A DNA stretch of 64,000 nt from Candidatus Sysuiplasma superficiale (GTDB lineage Archaea > Thermoplasmatota > Thermoplasmata > Sysuiplasmatales > Sysuiplasmataceae): contig JAGVSJ010000004.1 of NCBI GenBank assembly GCA_019720975.1, positions 27,066 through 91,065 on the forward strand. Reading direction: 5' to 3'. Below the pieces are notes generated by a model. The model worked only from the letters and a program-made list of their open reading frames with translations. It ran no database searches and was not told where the DNA came from. The position numbers were made by a program, and so were the translations under genes. Below, piece after piece: positions 25,371-34,897 of this stretch (position 1 is the stretch's first letter; each line of letters starts with the position of its first letter).

Positions 25371-25880
25371 ATGGACGAAAAGGATATTATGATTCTCGAA
25401 ATCCTCCAGAATGATGCTAGAACGCCACTGAAGGAGATAGGGGAAAGGGTGAAGCTTGCAGCCCCCACCGTTCATGAAAGGATACAGGCAATGATCAAGA
25501 ACGGCGTGATTAAGGGTTTCACAACGATAGTGGAGCCCAGGAAGGTTGACCTTGACATAACTGCGTTCATCATGCTTTACTTCAAGACGGGAGGTTCACT
25601 GGGCGATGAGAAGGTTATCGAACTGATAAATGAGATAGATGACATCCAGGAATGTTTCCATCTGGCAGGCGACGAGGATCTTCTCGTGAAGGTCAAGACA
25701 AAGAACATGGCCACACTGGAAAACATAATTTTGAGGCTTTCCAGATCCGGGCATTTCAGCAGGACCAAGTCAATCATCGCCCTCTCAAATGTCAAGGAGA
25801 GCACAAACGTGAATCTTTCACATCTCATGGAAAGGATAATGAAGCAGAAGGAAGAAAAGGAAAGACCGCCGGTGCAATGA
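25371..25880 (+). CDS. Lrp/AsnC-family transcriptional regulator
   Basis: About 169 residues. The N-terminal HTH_AsnC domain runs from MDEKDIMILEILQNDARTPLKEIGERVKLAAPTVHERI-like helices to residue 55, with KNGVIKGF completing the wing. The RAM (regulation of amino-acid metabolism) domain follows, with the LAGDEDLLVKV signature near 95. A C-terminal charged tail of about 30 residues is longer than usual. The ATG at 25371 matches the TATA element near 25338; an ATG at 25359 is an alternative. The ligand is probably an amino acid but is not determined. Confidence 0.9.
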   Translation: MDEKDIMILEILQNDARTPLKEIGERVKLAAPTVHERIQAMIKNGVIKGFTTIVEPRKVDLDITAFIMLYFKTGGSLGDEKVIELINEIDDIQECFHLAGDEDLLVKVKTKNMATLENIILRLSRSGHFSRTKSIIALSNVKESTNVNLSHLMERIMKQKEEKERPPVQ

Positions 25881-25916
25881 CTGAAACTCCGGCAAACGAG
25901 CTTGGGGATCCAGTGC

Positions 25917-27092
25917 ATGTCGTCTTCGGCAGAGAGGGAAAGCGCATCTTCCCCTGAAGGGGTTCCCGCTTTCCCGTATGAATTCGACGGTGAGCTCAGG
26001 AAGAGGGCAAGAACACTTTCAGACATTAGCTTCCGGATTTCGGTTCTATCCGCTGCAGCGGGTTTCGCCCTCACTCTCTTTCTCATAGCGAGCGGTGCCG
26101 GGGAATGGCTGTCCGTACGCCTGAGGGCCTTTCCTTCATTCTTCCAGATCCCGCTGTACGTGTGCGCAGTGGTAACACTTTTCTTCCTCACTGGTCTGCC
26201 ATTCGCCTGGGAGGCTCACAGGAAGAGAAAGGAATTCGGCATATCTGTCTCAAGCGGCAGGAGATGGGCTCTCGACGCCGCAAAGGGGTATCTTCTCTCC
26301 CTTCTTGTCTCAGCCACAGCGGCTCTCCTGCTGATTGAGCTGATAGCGATATCAGCGCAGTGGTGGATTTACGCTGCAACTTTCTTCATACTGTTTTCGG
26401 TTGCATATTCGCGATTCTTCCCTCTTCTCGCACCCAGGCTCTTCTACCGTTTCAGTGAACTGCCTGAGGGAGAGGTGAAAGACAGCATAACCCAACTGCT
26501 CAAGTCGGCGGGTCTTGGAGAAATCAGCATATGTGTTATAAACGAAAGTTCAAGATCCCGCACCGCAAATGCGTTCGTTACAGGTATAGGAAGGGCACGC
26601 AGGATTGTTCTGTTTGACAATCTGCTCAAATCCTTCGCACCCAGTGAGATCAGATGCATAACGGCGCATGAACTCGGCCATTACAGGTCACATGACAGCC
26701 TGCGTTCCACACTGCTAATGGCGATTGAGACATATCTGTACGCAGCTGTGATGTATGCCGCTCTGCGCTTTGCCCTGCGTTTTCACCTCGTCTACTCCGC
26801 AACCGACCCTTACGTTCTTGTCCTCATGTCATTTGCCGCCATGATGGCGGGTGCTGCGATAGCCCCCCTGAGCAACCTCTACTCCAGGCGGAGGGAGATG
26901 AAGGCGGATGAGTTCTCGCTGATGCTGTGCGGGGATCCTGTTGCCTTCATATCAAGCGAAAAGAGACTGTGCGACATGAACATGATGCACGAAAATCCGC
27001 CGAAGTTAAGGAGGATTTTCTTCGCCACGCACCCCAGCACCCAGGAGAGGATACGCATGGGGGAGGAATGGATGCGCAGGACGACAGGATGA
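25917..27092 (+). CDS. Membrane zinc metalloprotease, M48 (Ste24/HtpX-like)
   Basis: About 391 residues. Hydrophobic segments lie near residues 40-60, 78-100, 128-150 and 155-175, with two more after the active site (about 265-285 and 300-325). The zinc motif AHELGHYRSHD lies near residue 247 and a downstream RREMKADEFSLML supplies the third ligand Glu. It is likely a membrane-embedded protein quality-control or CAAX-type protease with the active site facing the cytoplasm. The ATG at 25917 is preferred to a TTG at 25902. It starts about 36 bases after the Lrp gene and may be co-transcribed with it. Confidence 0.88.
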   Translation: MSSSAERESASSPEGVPAFPYEFDGELRKRARTLSDISFRISVLSAAAGFALTLFLIASGAGEWLSVRLRAFPSFFQIPLYVCAVVTLFFLTGLPFAWEAHRKRKEFGISVSSGRRWALDAAKGYLLSLLVSATAALLLIELIAISAQWWIYAATFFILFSVAYSRFFPLLAPRLFYRFSELPEGEVKDSITQLLKSAGLGEISICVINESSRSRTANAFVTGIGRARRIVLFDNLLKSFAPSEIRCITAHELGHYRSHDSLRSTLLMAIETYLYAAVMYAALRFALRFHLVYSATDPYVLVLMSFAAMMAGAAIAPLSNLYSRRREMKADEFSLMLCGDPVAFISSEKRLCDMNMMHENPPKLRRIFFATHPSTQERIRMGEEWMRRTTG

Positions 27093-27124
27093 AGCGAGCT
27101 TGAAATATAGGTGAGACTATCCAT

Positions 27125-27559
27125 GTAACAGGGGATCCAACGAAGGAATTTGCTGTCAGGCTTGACGGAAGGGACAGTGGGCTGGCAGAGCTGACGGACA
27201 GACTCGGAAGCAGCGGGGTGAACATAATCACGCTGAGCATGACCTCAGGCAACGGTGAAAGACAGGTCAGGCTGATTACATCAGACGAATCAACCTGCAG
27301 GGACATACTGAAACAGGGAAAATACGGCTTTTCCGAATCGGAGATACTCACCGTCGTCATAGATGACAGGCCGGGATCGCTCGCAAAGCTGCTGCAGAAG
27401 CTCAAAAGGTCAGGCATTGCAGTGAACTCCACCTACATGATGAACAGGAAAAACGGAAAGGTGGAGTTTGTTCTCGGAGTGGACAGGATAGAAGACGGGA
27501 AGGAGCTGCTTTTCAGGAAACTGAGGCTCCCGAGCACTCTTCAGGCAGAGAACGACTGA
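27125..27559 (+). CDS. Tandem ACT-domain protein, start codon unresolved
   Basis: About 144 residues. Two ACT ligand-binding domains can be seen: residues about 7-60 (FAVRLDGRDSGLAELTDRLG) and 70-130 (ILTVVIDDRPGSLAKLLQKL). No catalytic domain is attached, so it is a free-standing amino-acid sensor. The first ACT domain requires codons upstream of the GTG at 27215, but between the in-frame TGA near 27102 and there no ATG, GTG or TTG occurs. A GGTGA followed eight bases later by ATG at 27123 reads ATGTAA; one extra base after that ATG would open the frame. The end overlaps iscA by 19 bases. Confidence 0.75.
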   Translation, partial: VTGDPTKEFAVRLDGRDSGLAELTDRLGSSGVNIITLSMTSGNGERQVRLITSDESTCRDILKQGKYGFSESEILTVVIDDRPGSLAKLLQKLKRSGIAVNSTYMMNRKNGKVEFVLGVDRIEDGKELLFRKLRLPSTLQAEND

Positions 27560-27870
27560 CCGCAGCTGCAGGTGCTCTTCGCGTTTGGATTGCTGAACGT
27601 GAAACCTGATCCCTGCAGGCTGTCCACGTAGTCAATTTCCGTTCCTTCAATGTATGCAGCACTCTCCCTGTCAACGACAATCTTGACGCCGCCCTTCTCG
27701 AGCTGGAAATCATTGAGGACGTCAACCTTCTCGTCAAAGGTCATACCGTACTTGAAACCACCGCATCCGCCCCCCGCGACGTAGACCCTCAGGTATGCCT
27801 GCTTACCGTTCTGCGGCATGAGCGATTTCACCTTGCTGATTGCCTTCTCGGTAAATACGACGTCGAACAT
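27541..27870 (-). CDS. A-type iron-sulfur cluster carrier (IscA/ErpA/HesB family)
   Basis: The protein has 109 residues with the three conserved cysteines: C36 in GGGCGGF and two in CSCGQSF near the C-terminus. It carries or inserts [2Fe-2S]/[4Fe-4S] clusters into client proteins. Suitable clients in the window include the LutA/LutB-like pair. It overlaps the convergent ACT gene by 19 bases at the 3' ends. A TATA-like TTAAATAGATAG precedes the ATG on the minus strand. Confidence 0.94.
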   Translation of the reverse strand: MFDVVFTEKAISKVKSLMPQNGKQAYLRVYVAGGGCGGFKYGMTFDEKVDVLNDFQLEKGGVKIVVDRESAAYIEGTEIDYVDSLQGSGFTFSNPNAKSTCSCGQSFSA

Positions 27871-28012
27871 ATTTGCACCGTACGATTTATTGTCATACTA
27901 TCTATTTAAGTGTTGTTTAGCTGCGAGAGCGATATGAAAACACAACAGATGCCCTGTGAATCCTTTCACTCACTCATTTGCAGCTCAATGCGTCCCCGAT
28001 ACGCCTCCCGAC

Positions 28013-29041
28013 TCATTCTCCGACAACCAGGACAATCTTTCCAATGTGCTCGCCCTTCTCCATATGCTGCTGGGCCCTCGCCGCATCCCTGAGGGAGAAT
28101 ACGCTGTCTACAACCGGTTCGAGTTTCCTGTCGAAGACCAGGCCCATGACAGTGTTGAAATCTGACGGATCACCCATGGTTGAGCCGATTATCTGCAGCT
28201 GCTTCCAGAAGATGAAACTGAGATCCGTTGTTATCAGCCCTCCGGAAGTCCTGCCATAGTTGATGAACCGGCCACCCCTGTCAAGCAGCCTGAAACTGTC
28301 CTTCCAGAGTGCGGTACCGACCGAATCCAGGACAACATTGAAGAGCTTCCCGTTGGAGCGCATATAGTCCTTTGACCATCCCTCAGCGGATGTTGTGATG
28401 ACCTCGTCGGCACCTGCCTGCAGGAGCCTCTTCTCCTTCTCGGGACGCCGAGTTGTTACTGCCACATGGCAGTCAAAGAGCTTCGCGATCTGAATGGCCG
28501 CAGTGGAAACGCCGCCACCGCCGCCGGTGATGAGCACCCTTTCACCGAAGCCGAGCCTTCCCCTGCTCACAAGCGAATGCCAGGCAGTAATGTAAACAAG
28601 GGGTGCCGCGGCAGCTTTGACGACGGGATACGATGCCGGTACCGCCTTGAGATTTATTTCCGGAACTGAAATGAATTCGGAATATGTTCCGTCCATATGT
28701 TCACCGAGTATCCTGAACTCCGGACAGAGCGATGCCCTGCCGGTGAGACAGCTGACGCACCGTCCGCAGCTCACTCCGGGATTTATCACCACCCTGTCGC
28801 CATCCCTGAAGGCAGATCCGGGGGAGGATTCGACCACTGTTCCCACAGCATCAGCACCTGGTATGTGCGGCATGCTGATGCTGAGCCCCTGAATCCCGTT
28901 CCTTACCGCAATGTCGAGCCTGTTCACTGATGATGCCTCCACCCTGATGAGTGCACAGCCCTGTCTGCGTTCCGGCATAGGCGCATCCCCGAACTTCAGT
29001 ACATCTGGGCCTCCATGTTCTGAGAAAAATACAGCCTTCAT
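28013..29041 (-). CDS. Zinc-type medium-chain alcohol dehydrogenase / quinone-reductase-like protein
   Basis: The protein has 342 residues. A GroES-like N-terminal domain carries PHIPGADAVG near 60 and a structural zinc-like site CGRCVSCLTGRASLC near 93. The nucleotide domain has VLITGGGGGVSTAAIQIAKLF near 168. The catalytic Cys of classical alcohol dehydrogenases (GxCGSD) is replaced by SSVNRLD, as in quinone oxidoreductase-type members, while the structural zinc loop is kept. The substrate is unknown; NADPH-dependent reduction of enones or aldehydes is likely. Confidence 0.87.
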   Translation of the reverse strand: MKAVFFSEHGGPDVLKFGDAPMPERRQGCALIRVEASSVNRLDIAVRNGIQGLSISMPHIPGADAVGTVVESSPGSAFRDGDRVVINPGVSCGRCVSCLTGRASLCPEFRILGEHMDGTYSEFISVPEINLKAVPASYPVVKAAAAPLVYITAWHSLVSRGRLGFGERVLITGGGGGVSTAAIQIAKLFDCHVAVTTRRPEKEKRLLQAGADEVITTSAEGWSKDYMRSNGKLFNVVLDSVGTALWKDSFRLLDRGGRFINYGRTSGGLITTDLSFIFWKQLQIIGSTMGDPSDFNTVMGLVFDRKLEPVVDSVFSLRDAARAQQHMEKGEHIGKIVLVVGE

Positions 29042-29218
29042 TCAAACCTCCGCCTTTGCATGTGCCGGGTCGCTCATGCCGCAAAGTGCACTTTTAAGTT
29101 TGTGCAGCGGAAGGTAAAGCAAGCGTGTCAAATTTAAACATGACTGTTCGTAATTCGTTGTGCTGTAAATCACTTGAACCAAAATGTGCATATAAAGTAA
29201 ATCCGCTGATTGATAGCA

Positions 29219-29560
29219 ATGACAGAAGGAGGCCTGGACAGCAGGGTAAGAACGTATGGGATGCAGGAAGACGACAAGATCTGGCTTTCGGCCGATTTCA
29301 GGACTATGCTGATAGGACAGGCGATAGAGAAGGCCGGAAGCGTCAATCAGCTTGGCAGGATACTCGGATACAGGTCGAGGGTCCATCCTGGGTGGAGTGT
29401 GAGGCAGCTGCTGAATGGAGCACAGCCGTTCACAATGGAAAGGCTCCGGGCGCTCTGCGAATTTCTCGGCTACCCGATTTCCGAAATACTGAAATACAGG
29501 GTTCCCAGAAGAAGGGCGCTGAACCATATGCACAACCAGTTCACCGCGCATGAACTGTAA
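29219..29560 (+). CDS. Helix-turn-helix protein, probable DNA-binding regulator
   Basis: About 113 residues. A helix-turn-helix-like segment runs from AGSVNQLGRILGYRSRVHPGWSV to LNGAQPFTMERLRALCEFLG, with lambda-repressor-like spacing. A TATA box (CATATAAAGTA near 29190) sits 27 bases upstream, supporting the ATG at 29219 as a leaderless start rather than the TTG at 29210. It precedes thioredoxin reductase by 55 bases on the same strand. Family is not identified with certainty. Confidence 0.7.
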   Translation: MTEGGLDSRVRTYGMQEDDKIWLSADFRTMLIGQAIEKAGSVNQLGRILGYRSRVHPGWSVRQLLNGAQPFTMERLRALCEFLGYPISEILKYRVPRRRALNHMHNQFTAHEL

Positions 29561-29615
29561 AGAACGCAGAGAAAAACGGGAAATCTTATTAGTGCGGGAA
29601 CAGTAAACCTGTGCA

Positions 29616-30587
29616 ATGAAAGAGAACTCAGTGAGAAATCTCATAATCATAGGTTCGGGTCCTGCAGGATTGACGGCGGCGATTTATGCATCCAGGGCCC
29701 TTCTTGAACCCCTTGTGGTGGCAGGGAGGACCCCCGGCGGACAGCTGATGATAACGAGTGAAGTTGAAAATTTTCCCGGCTTCCCGGAAAGCATACTCGG
29801 CCCTGAGCTCATGGTGAAGATGAGGGAGCAGGCAACCAGGTTTGGAACGGATTTCATTGACGACGACGTCACATCTGTCGATTTCAGCAGAAGACCTTTC
29901 GCTGTAACAGTGGGGGAACAGACCTACAGATCCAGGTCTGTAATAATCGCAACAGGGGCGAGCGCGCTGTGGCTCGGAATAGAGTCGGAGAAGAAATTCA
30001 TGGGAAAGGGTGTGTCGGGATGCGCGACGTGCGATGGTGCTTTTTTCAGGAACGTGCCCGTTGCCGTCATTGGCGGCGGGGACTCCGCACTGGAAGAGGC
30101 GCTTTTCCTCACGCGATATGCGTCGCACGTCACCATAGTTCACAGGAGGGACAGACTCAGGGCCTCCCCCTACATGCAGAGAAGGGCGGAGACCAATGAG
30201 AAGATATCATTCGTCTGGAATTCAGTTGTGAAGGAGATAACGGGCGACAAAAAGGTGGACGGTGTAATCCTTGAGGATGTCCGGACAGGAGAAGAGAGAA
30301 GGCTGAACGTCGGAGGAGTGTTTATCGCAATAGGGCACAGACCCAACACGGACATTTTCAAAGGACAGATACCACTGGATGAAAAGGGCTACATTATAGT
30401 GCATGACGGAAGCAGGACAGGCGTTGAGGGTGTTTTCGCTTCCGGTGACGTCCATGACCACCGCTACAGGCAGGCGATAACCGCGGCAGGAATGGGATGC
30501 ATCTCCGCCCTGGATGCCCAGAGATTCCTTGAGGAAACGGAATCGCACGCTTCAGCAGAGAGGGAGGAGGAGACTCAGAAAGCTTGA
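29616..30587 (+). CDS. trxB: Thioredoxin reductase
   Basis: This is a 323-residue flavoprotein that transfers electrons from NAD(P)H through FAD to thioredoxin. FAD motif [16 protein letters not shown] begins at 13, the redox-active disulfide is C136-A-T-C139 in [10 protein letters not shown], the second nucleotide motif is [13 protein letters not shown] near 150, and [21 protein letters not shown] is near 270. In Thermoplasma the homologue may use a cofactor other than NADPH, which is not decided here. The 3' end overlaps the convergent sensor-kinase-like gene by 36 bases. Confidence 0.95.
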   Translation: MKENSVRNLIIIGSGPAGLTAAIYASRALLEPLVVAGRTPGGQLMITSEVENFPGFPESILGPELMVKMREQATRFGTDFIDDDVTSVDFSRRPFAVTVGEQTYRSRSVIIATGASALWLGIESEKKFMGKGVSGCATCDGAFFRNVPVAVIGGGDSALEEALFLTRYASHVTIVHRRDRLRASPYMQRRAETNEKISFVWNSVVKEITGDKKVDGVILEDVRTGEERRLNVGGVFIAIGHRPNTDIFKGQIPLDEKGYIIVHDGSRTGVEGVFASGDVHDHRYRQAITAAGMGCISALDAQRFLEETESHASAEREEETQKA

Positions 30588-31622
30588 GTTCCTTCCCGCA
30601 TCTTCCACCCTTCCGACAGTAACTGTGCCTCCATAACGCCTGCTCAGCATCATGACAGCAAGAACGTCCATGTTGCCTCGCAGCAGAGTATCGATGTCAT
30701 CCACGCTGGAGAGAATCCTGGGTGCAGCCTTCCTCGCCATGCCGTCAGGTGAAATTGTTATGAGGGTGGAGGGGTTCAGTCCCTTCTCCTCCCTTGCAGA
30801 CACGGCATAATGCCTGCACCCTTTCTGGAGGTTGCTCAGGAGAGAAAGAGAGTATTCGAAAAGATCGGGAAGCTGTGCGTCGCCGGTGACGCGCATGTCA
30901 CCGGGGCATTCCACCTGCACACTGTAATCGCTTCCCATGTCACGTATGAACCTTGACACGCCCTGATCCACTGCCTCGCTGAGCGGACGGGCCCTCAGCG
31001 TTATGTCCTCGACATTCCCCTTCGCTATCCTTGCAAGTTTGGAGAATGAGTTTATCAGGTTTCCGACAGTCTTCGACTGTGAAATTATGTTGTCTATCAG
31101 CGGCTTTGTCGTTCTGTTCTCACTCCTGTTCAGAAGCTCTGAAAAGGTGAGTATTGCCTGGTTGAGATCCCCCACGTCATGCTCCATTATCCTGTTGATG
31201 CTTTCGAGATACTGTGCATATTCCTTCAGTCGCTTTTCCAGCACGTCCCTTTCATGTATGATCCGTGCGCCTTCCATTGCATCGGTTATTGCCTTCGGAA
31301 TGGCGCTCTGATATCCGGGTTCCCTCACAACAAGCTGCACAGTTCCCCTCCCCAGATACCTGAGATATTTCAGCGGCTCGTCCGTCAGCAGGACAACAGG
31401 GATATGCGGAGCCTCAAAAACTATACGGAGGAACTCCTCCTCGTTCTCATGAAGAAAGGGCAGTTCAATGACCACAACAGTACCGTAATTGATGCTGTTG
31501 AGCATGAATGAGACAGGTGTGGTCTCCGAAACAGTGTAACCGTGAAGGGAGGAGATATATGAACAGTCGCCTCTGTGCTCTGCGCCTGCCTCGCCTACAA
31601 GTACAACGCTGATATCTTCCAT
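30552..31622 (-). CDS. Sensor-kinase-like protein with receiver-like N-terminus and degenerate ATPase
   Basis: The protein has 356 residues. Residues 1-110 resemble a receiver fold without a clear phospho-acceptor Asp. A coiled stretch (about 118-145) leads to an H-box-like [20 protein letters not shown] (about 147). The C-terminal half keeps an N-box-like LLSNLQK and a final GGTVTV, but the G1 (DxGxG) and G2 (GxGLGL) ATP loops are missing. It may therefore be a signalling pseudokinase or phosphotransfer scaffold. No transmembrane helix is seen, so it is cytoplasmic. No response regulator is adjacent. Confidence 0.7.
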   Translation of the reverse strand: MEDISVVLVGEAGAEHRGDCSYISSLHGYTVSETTPVSFMLNSINYGTVVVIELPFLHENEEEFLRIVFEAPHIPVVLLTDEPLKYLRYLGRGTVQLVVREPGYQSAIPKAITDAMEGARIIHERDVLEKRLKEYAQYLESINRIMEHDVGDLNQAILTFSELLNRSENRTTKPLIDNIISQSKTVGNLINSFSKLARIAKGNVEDITLRARPLSEAVDQGVSRFIRDMGSDYSVQVECPGDMRVTGDAQLPDLFEYSLSLLSNLQKGCRHYAVSAREEKGLNPSTLITISPDGMARKAAPRILSSVDDIDTLLRGNMDVLAVMMLSRRYGGTVTVGRVEDAGRNSSFLSLLLPLC

Positions 31623-31731
31623 CGGAATTTTCCAGCTTTCCGATTAAATCTTCCAATGTTGCTTATAATTGTTTCTCCGAGGCTGACCTGAATCAGAATC
31701 AGCCATGGCAGTCAATAGCATGATGCCTGAC

Positions 31732-33006
31732 TCACCTGGGCTTGACGCTGGCGCCGGAAGGCATGCCGGGCTGCTTCAGACGGAAGAGAAGGGAGTAAAG
31801 AGTGAACTGTTCCCTTCCTTTCTTCTCCGGTTCCTTCAGCCTCAGGAAGAGGAATGAAGCAGAGAACCTGCCAACCACTATAACGGAATAAGTCAGAGTG
31901 AGCGCATATCTGAGCGGAAAGGCGCCGAGCAGGAACTGCAGGAGGTATCCGCCTGTAAGCGCTCCTGCAAAATACACCATGCCGTTGAATCCGTTCATTA
32001 TGGAGATGTACTCGGCCTTGTTGCCCTCGGGGACAATGTCCATCAGATAGGAATTCATGACCACGTTCTGGATGGCCCCGGCAATGCCGCTGTAAAGTTC
32101 TAGAAGAATGAATTCATCATATGTGCTGAAGAGGGCGTAAAAGAGCGGTATGGCGGAAAGCATCAGCCTGTTGCCGAATATCATCGGTGTCCTGTCTATC
32201 CTGTCAACGACCCTTCCGATTAAGTACTGGCCGGCGATTGTGGCAAGAAGGGAAACAGATGTGAGCACTGCAATGGTGGATAGATTGAAATGCATCACAG
32301 TGACGATGGTAATGGGGAAGATGGGCCACGCCATCGACCAGAAAAAGCCCTGTACGTTCATTGCAACGAAATACCTGTAGAAATGGCCGTGCTGTTTTAT
32401 CCTTGAGAGCGTCTTCCTCATGCTCCCTGTTATCCTCGTCCTGTGCTCCTTTTCCGCGATCTGTGTTACAAGTATTGCGGAAATGAGATAGGATCCGACC
32501 GCTGCAAAGAAAGGTATCTGTATGTCGCTCCTGACCTTTCCGTGGAGAAGGAAGATCATGCTCACAACAGCAAAGAGGGTCCCGATGGAGCCTATGTTGT
32601 TGAGGACGGAGAGGAAGTGACCTCTCCTGCTGGATGCGGTTATGTCTGCTATCAGCGAAAACCAGTTAACTGTGATCATGGCGGATATCAGCGAAAGAGA
32701 GGCATAGGCAATTATCAGCTGGACAGGGGAGCGCACTTCGGCCATTATGAACCACAGCAGGGCGAGGCAGAGGCTGCCTGCGAATAGAAATGGTTTACGT
32801 TTCCCAAATCTGTCGCTCAGCCTCCCCCACAGCAGCTGTCCGCCGTTGGAAAGGGAATTGGCCGATGACTGGAGCCACCCCATCTCTGATGCCGACGCAC
32901 CTATCAGCACGCCGTATGCACCGACAAACATCGAGGCCGCTGTCGCGCCAAGAGATATCACCAGCGTCCTTGCGGAAAGGACGACATCGTTTCTCATCTG
33001 CTGCAT
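31732..33006 (-). CDS. Major facilitator superfamily transporter
   Basis: The protein has 424 residues with about twelve hydrophobic helices. The loop between helices 2 and 3 contains WGRLSDRFGKRKP, the MFS signature (G-x-x-x-D-R-x-G-R-R-like), and the symmetrical loop after helix 8 has IGRVVDRIDRTP. The N-terminus is MQQMRNDVVLSART; the second ATG (32997) is also possible. It is similar in organisation to the MFS gene at the right end of the window. The substrate is unknown. Confidence 0.9.
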   Translation of the reverse strand: MQQMRNDVVLSARTLVISLGATAASMFVGAYGVLIGASASEMGWLQSSANSLSNGGQLLWGRLSDRFGKRKPFLFAGSLCLALLWFIMAEVRSPVQLIIAYASLSLISAMITVNWFSLIADITASSRRGHFLSVLNNIGSIGTLFAVVSMIFLLHGKVRSDIQIPFFAAVGSYLISAILVTQIAEKEHRTRITGSMRKTLSRIKQHGHFYRYFVAMNVQGFFWSMAWPIFPITIVTVMHFNLSTIAVLTSVSLLATIAGQYLIGRVVDRIDRTPMIFGNRLMLSAIPLFYALFSTYDEFILLELYSGIAGAIQNVVMNSYLMDIVPEGNKAEYISIMNGFNGMVYFAGALTGGYLLQFLLGAFPLRYALTLTYSVIVVGRFSASFLFLRLKEPEKKGREQFTLYSLLFRLKQPGMPSGASVKPR

Positions 33007-33064
33007 CCCACGTTTATGGCTTCGATTGACACGGCAGGCCCCTAATAAAAATTGTGCTCTGACT

Positions 33065-34150
33065 TTACAGAGCTAATGGAGAGTCCCCTAATTTTGCCGA
33101 TTTCCTGCAGTTCGCAAGTGCAGACAGGAAACCATCCTCCGTGGGATATGAAATCCTTCGCTTCACTCCTGAAGCATCATCTGTGACAAGCGGTCTGCCT
33201 CTTTCCACCTTCCCGCAAACGCTGCACGGGATATGATTTCGCTCCAGTTCGCCAAGCACCGACGATGCTGCACTGCTCCGTGCGGTTATCAGTACCATCC
33301 CTTCGCTGCTGCTTTCAAGAGGATCGAATCCGAGTAGGGATGAAAGGCGGGCGACAGCACTGTCGATATGAAGAGAGGAACTGCGCAGGCTGAAACGTTT
33401 TCCGGAGGCAATGGACATCTCGTGGACCGCACCGTAGAAACCCCTCTCACTCACGTCATGCATTGCTGTTATCCCCTTCGTGCCGGAAAGGACTCTGACC
33501 TTGTCAATCACAGACAGTTCAGTCATCCTTTTCCTGATGCCCTTTATGAAGGAATGACCAGCGGCAGAAGAAATAAGATCTTCCAGTTCATATGAAAGCA
33601 GGAAGGCTGTTTCAAGAGCGGGCGTGCCTGCCGCAATGAGCACGTCCCCGGGCCTCGAGCTGACAGGCAGTATCAGTCTTCCGGCATCGCCGTATGCGAT
33701 ACATGTCGCGGCGCCGGCGATGGGCAGACGGCACCCTTCGTACCTTCCTGTGTGCCCCGTCAGTACGGAGATGCCGCATTTAGACGATTCCCTGCCGAAG
33801 ACACCGCTCACGGTGCGCAGGTCAGAATCGCTGAAGTCAGGGGGAAGATTCCAGTCAAGAACCATGAAGCTTGGGGGAATGCCGGAAAGCGCAACGTCCG
33901 CGACAGCGATGTGGAAGGCAAACCAGGCAGAATCCCTCAACGCCATCTTTGTGTTCAGGTAAAGAGGGTCTGTGCTTACGGCCATCACAATCCCTCCCTT
34001 CAGCGAAACGACACCGAAATCTGCGCCAAACCGCGGTCCAAGAAGGATGTCCCCGCGCCTTGCACCGAATGAATTGGAGAGGAGCCTGAAGGCCGAATAA
34101 CCGATCTTGCCCTCGGCGACCCCCCTCCTTTCTCCCTGACCTGATTTCAT
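33065..34150 (-). CDS. AIR synthase-related protein (HypE/ThiL/SelD-like fold)
   Basis: The protein has 361 residues. The N-terminal half contains FGADFGVVSLKGGIVMAVSTDPLY (about 42), the substrate/ATP loop of the PurM superfamily, then LTGHTGRYEGCRLPIAGAA near 130. The C-terminal half holds GITAMHDVSERGFYGAVHEMS near 225 and GFDPLESSSEGMVLI near 275, both typical of HypE/ThiL-like ATP-dependent enzymes. No hydrogenase, thiamine or selenium genes are nearby, so the specific reaction is unknown. It lies 58 bases upstream of the MFS gene on the same strand. Confidence 0.82.
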   Translation of the reverse strand: MKSGQGERRGVAEGKIGYSAFRLLSNSFGARRGDILLGPRFGADFGVVSLKGGIVMAVSTDPLYLNTKMALRDSAWFAFHIAVADVALSGIPPSFMVLDWNLPPDFSDSDLRTVSGVFGRESSKCGISVLTGHTGRYEGCRLPIAGAATCIAYGDAGRLILPVSSRPGDVLIAAGTPALETAFLLSYELEDLISSAAGHSFIKGIRKRMTELSVIDKVRVLSGTKGITAMHDVSERGFYGAVHEMSIASGKRFSLRSSSLHIDSAVARLSSLLGFDPLESSSEGMVLITARSSAASSVLGELERNHIPCSVCGKVERGRPLVTDDASGVKRRISYPTEDGFLSALANCRKSAKLGDSPLAL

Positions 34151-34240
34151 TGCACCACTTGCACAGGAAGGTGTTTCAGTATAAATCGGGAACGGCGCTG
34201 CTGAAACGTTTTTATCGTGAGCTGTAATAGATTGAGCGAA

Positions 34241-34897
34241 ATGCCTGCAAAGGGTGCAACCTCTGAACTTTCCTTTTTTCTGAAGTCGGCACGCACGGCA
34301 GACGTGCCCCTTGAAGTCTACGACGCCCTCTACTATTCAGGCAGATTCGACCCGATATTCAGGGTACAGGGAGACATGGTCCTGAATGCTTACTACAGAC
34401 CCCCCGGATACAGGGAAAGCAGGATAGTAAGGGCGGGAAGGAGGCTTCTGAAGGAACTGACTGTTGATGTCAAGGAAAAACATGGCGGAGAGGAGGTCAG
34501 GATTGAAAACCTCATGCCTGTGTTCGAGGAAGAGAGGGCTTTCTACAGGGATCCGAGGATAAGGCTGTCCTGCTCGACGCACATCAGGTTTCCCCTCAGG
34601 CATGAGGAGATAAGGAGGCAGGAAGAAGTCCTGCAGGCGACGGAGGATGTGCTGACTGCAATAGAGGGAGTGACTCCGCATGAAGAGGGAAGGATAGTGA
34701 TAAAACTTCAGAACGGATCCTTCAATACAGAGCGTGCGGCGGCCCTTTACAGAGAGCAGGTGGACGGGCTCGTGAGGTTCAGCGCAACAAAGCACACGCT
34801 GACAGCAGATTTCAGGAGAGAACTGTTCGGGTCCAGTGTCATCGGATTTTTGGAGAAGACAGTCGGCGAGTGCCTGTCTAATGACCGGCGAGCCTGA
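34241..34897 (+). CDS. Conserved-looking protein of unknown function
   Basis: About 218 residues, soluble, rich in Arg and Glu, with no transmembrane segment. Mixed alpha/beta composition includes FDPIFRVQGDMVLNAYYRPPGYRES near 40 and RLSCSTHIRFPLRHEEIRRQEEV near 110. The C-terminus RIVIKLQNGSFNTERAAAL looks like a small alpha/beta unit. No family is recognised. A TATA element (GTATAAATCGG near 34181) drives it divergently from the AIR-synthase-like gene; a GTG at 34217 is an alternative start. It overlaps the convergent reductase gene by 20 bases. Confidence 0.65.
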   Translation: MPAKGATSELSFFLKSARTADVPLEVYDALYYSGRFDPIFRVQGDMVLNAYYRPPGYRESRIVRAGRRLLKELTVDVKEKHGGEEVRIENLMPVFEEERAFYRDPRIRLSCSTHIRFPLRHEEIRRQEEVLQATEDVLTAIEGVTPHEEGRIVIKLQNGSFNTERAAALYREQVDGLVRFSATKHTLTADFRRELFGSSVIGFLEKTVGECLSNDRRA

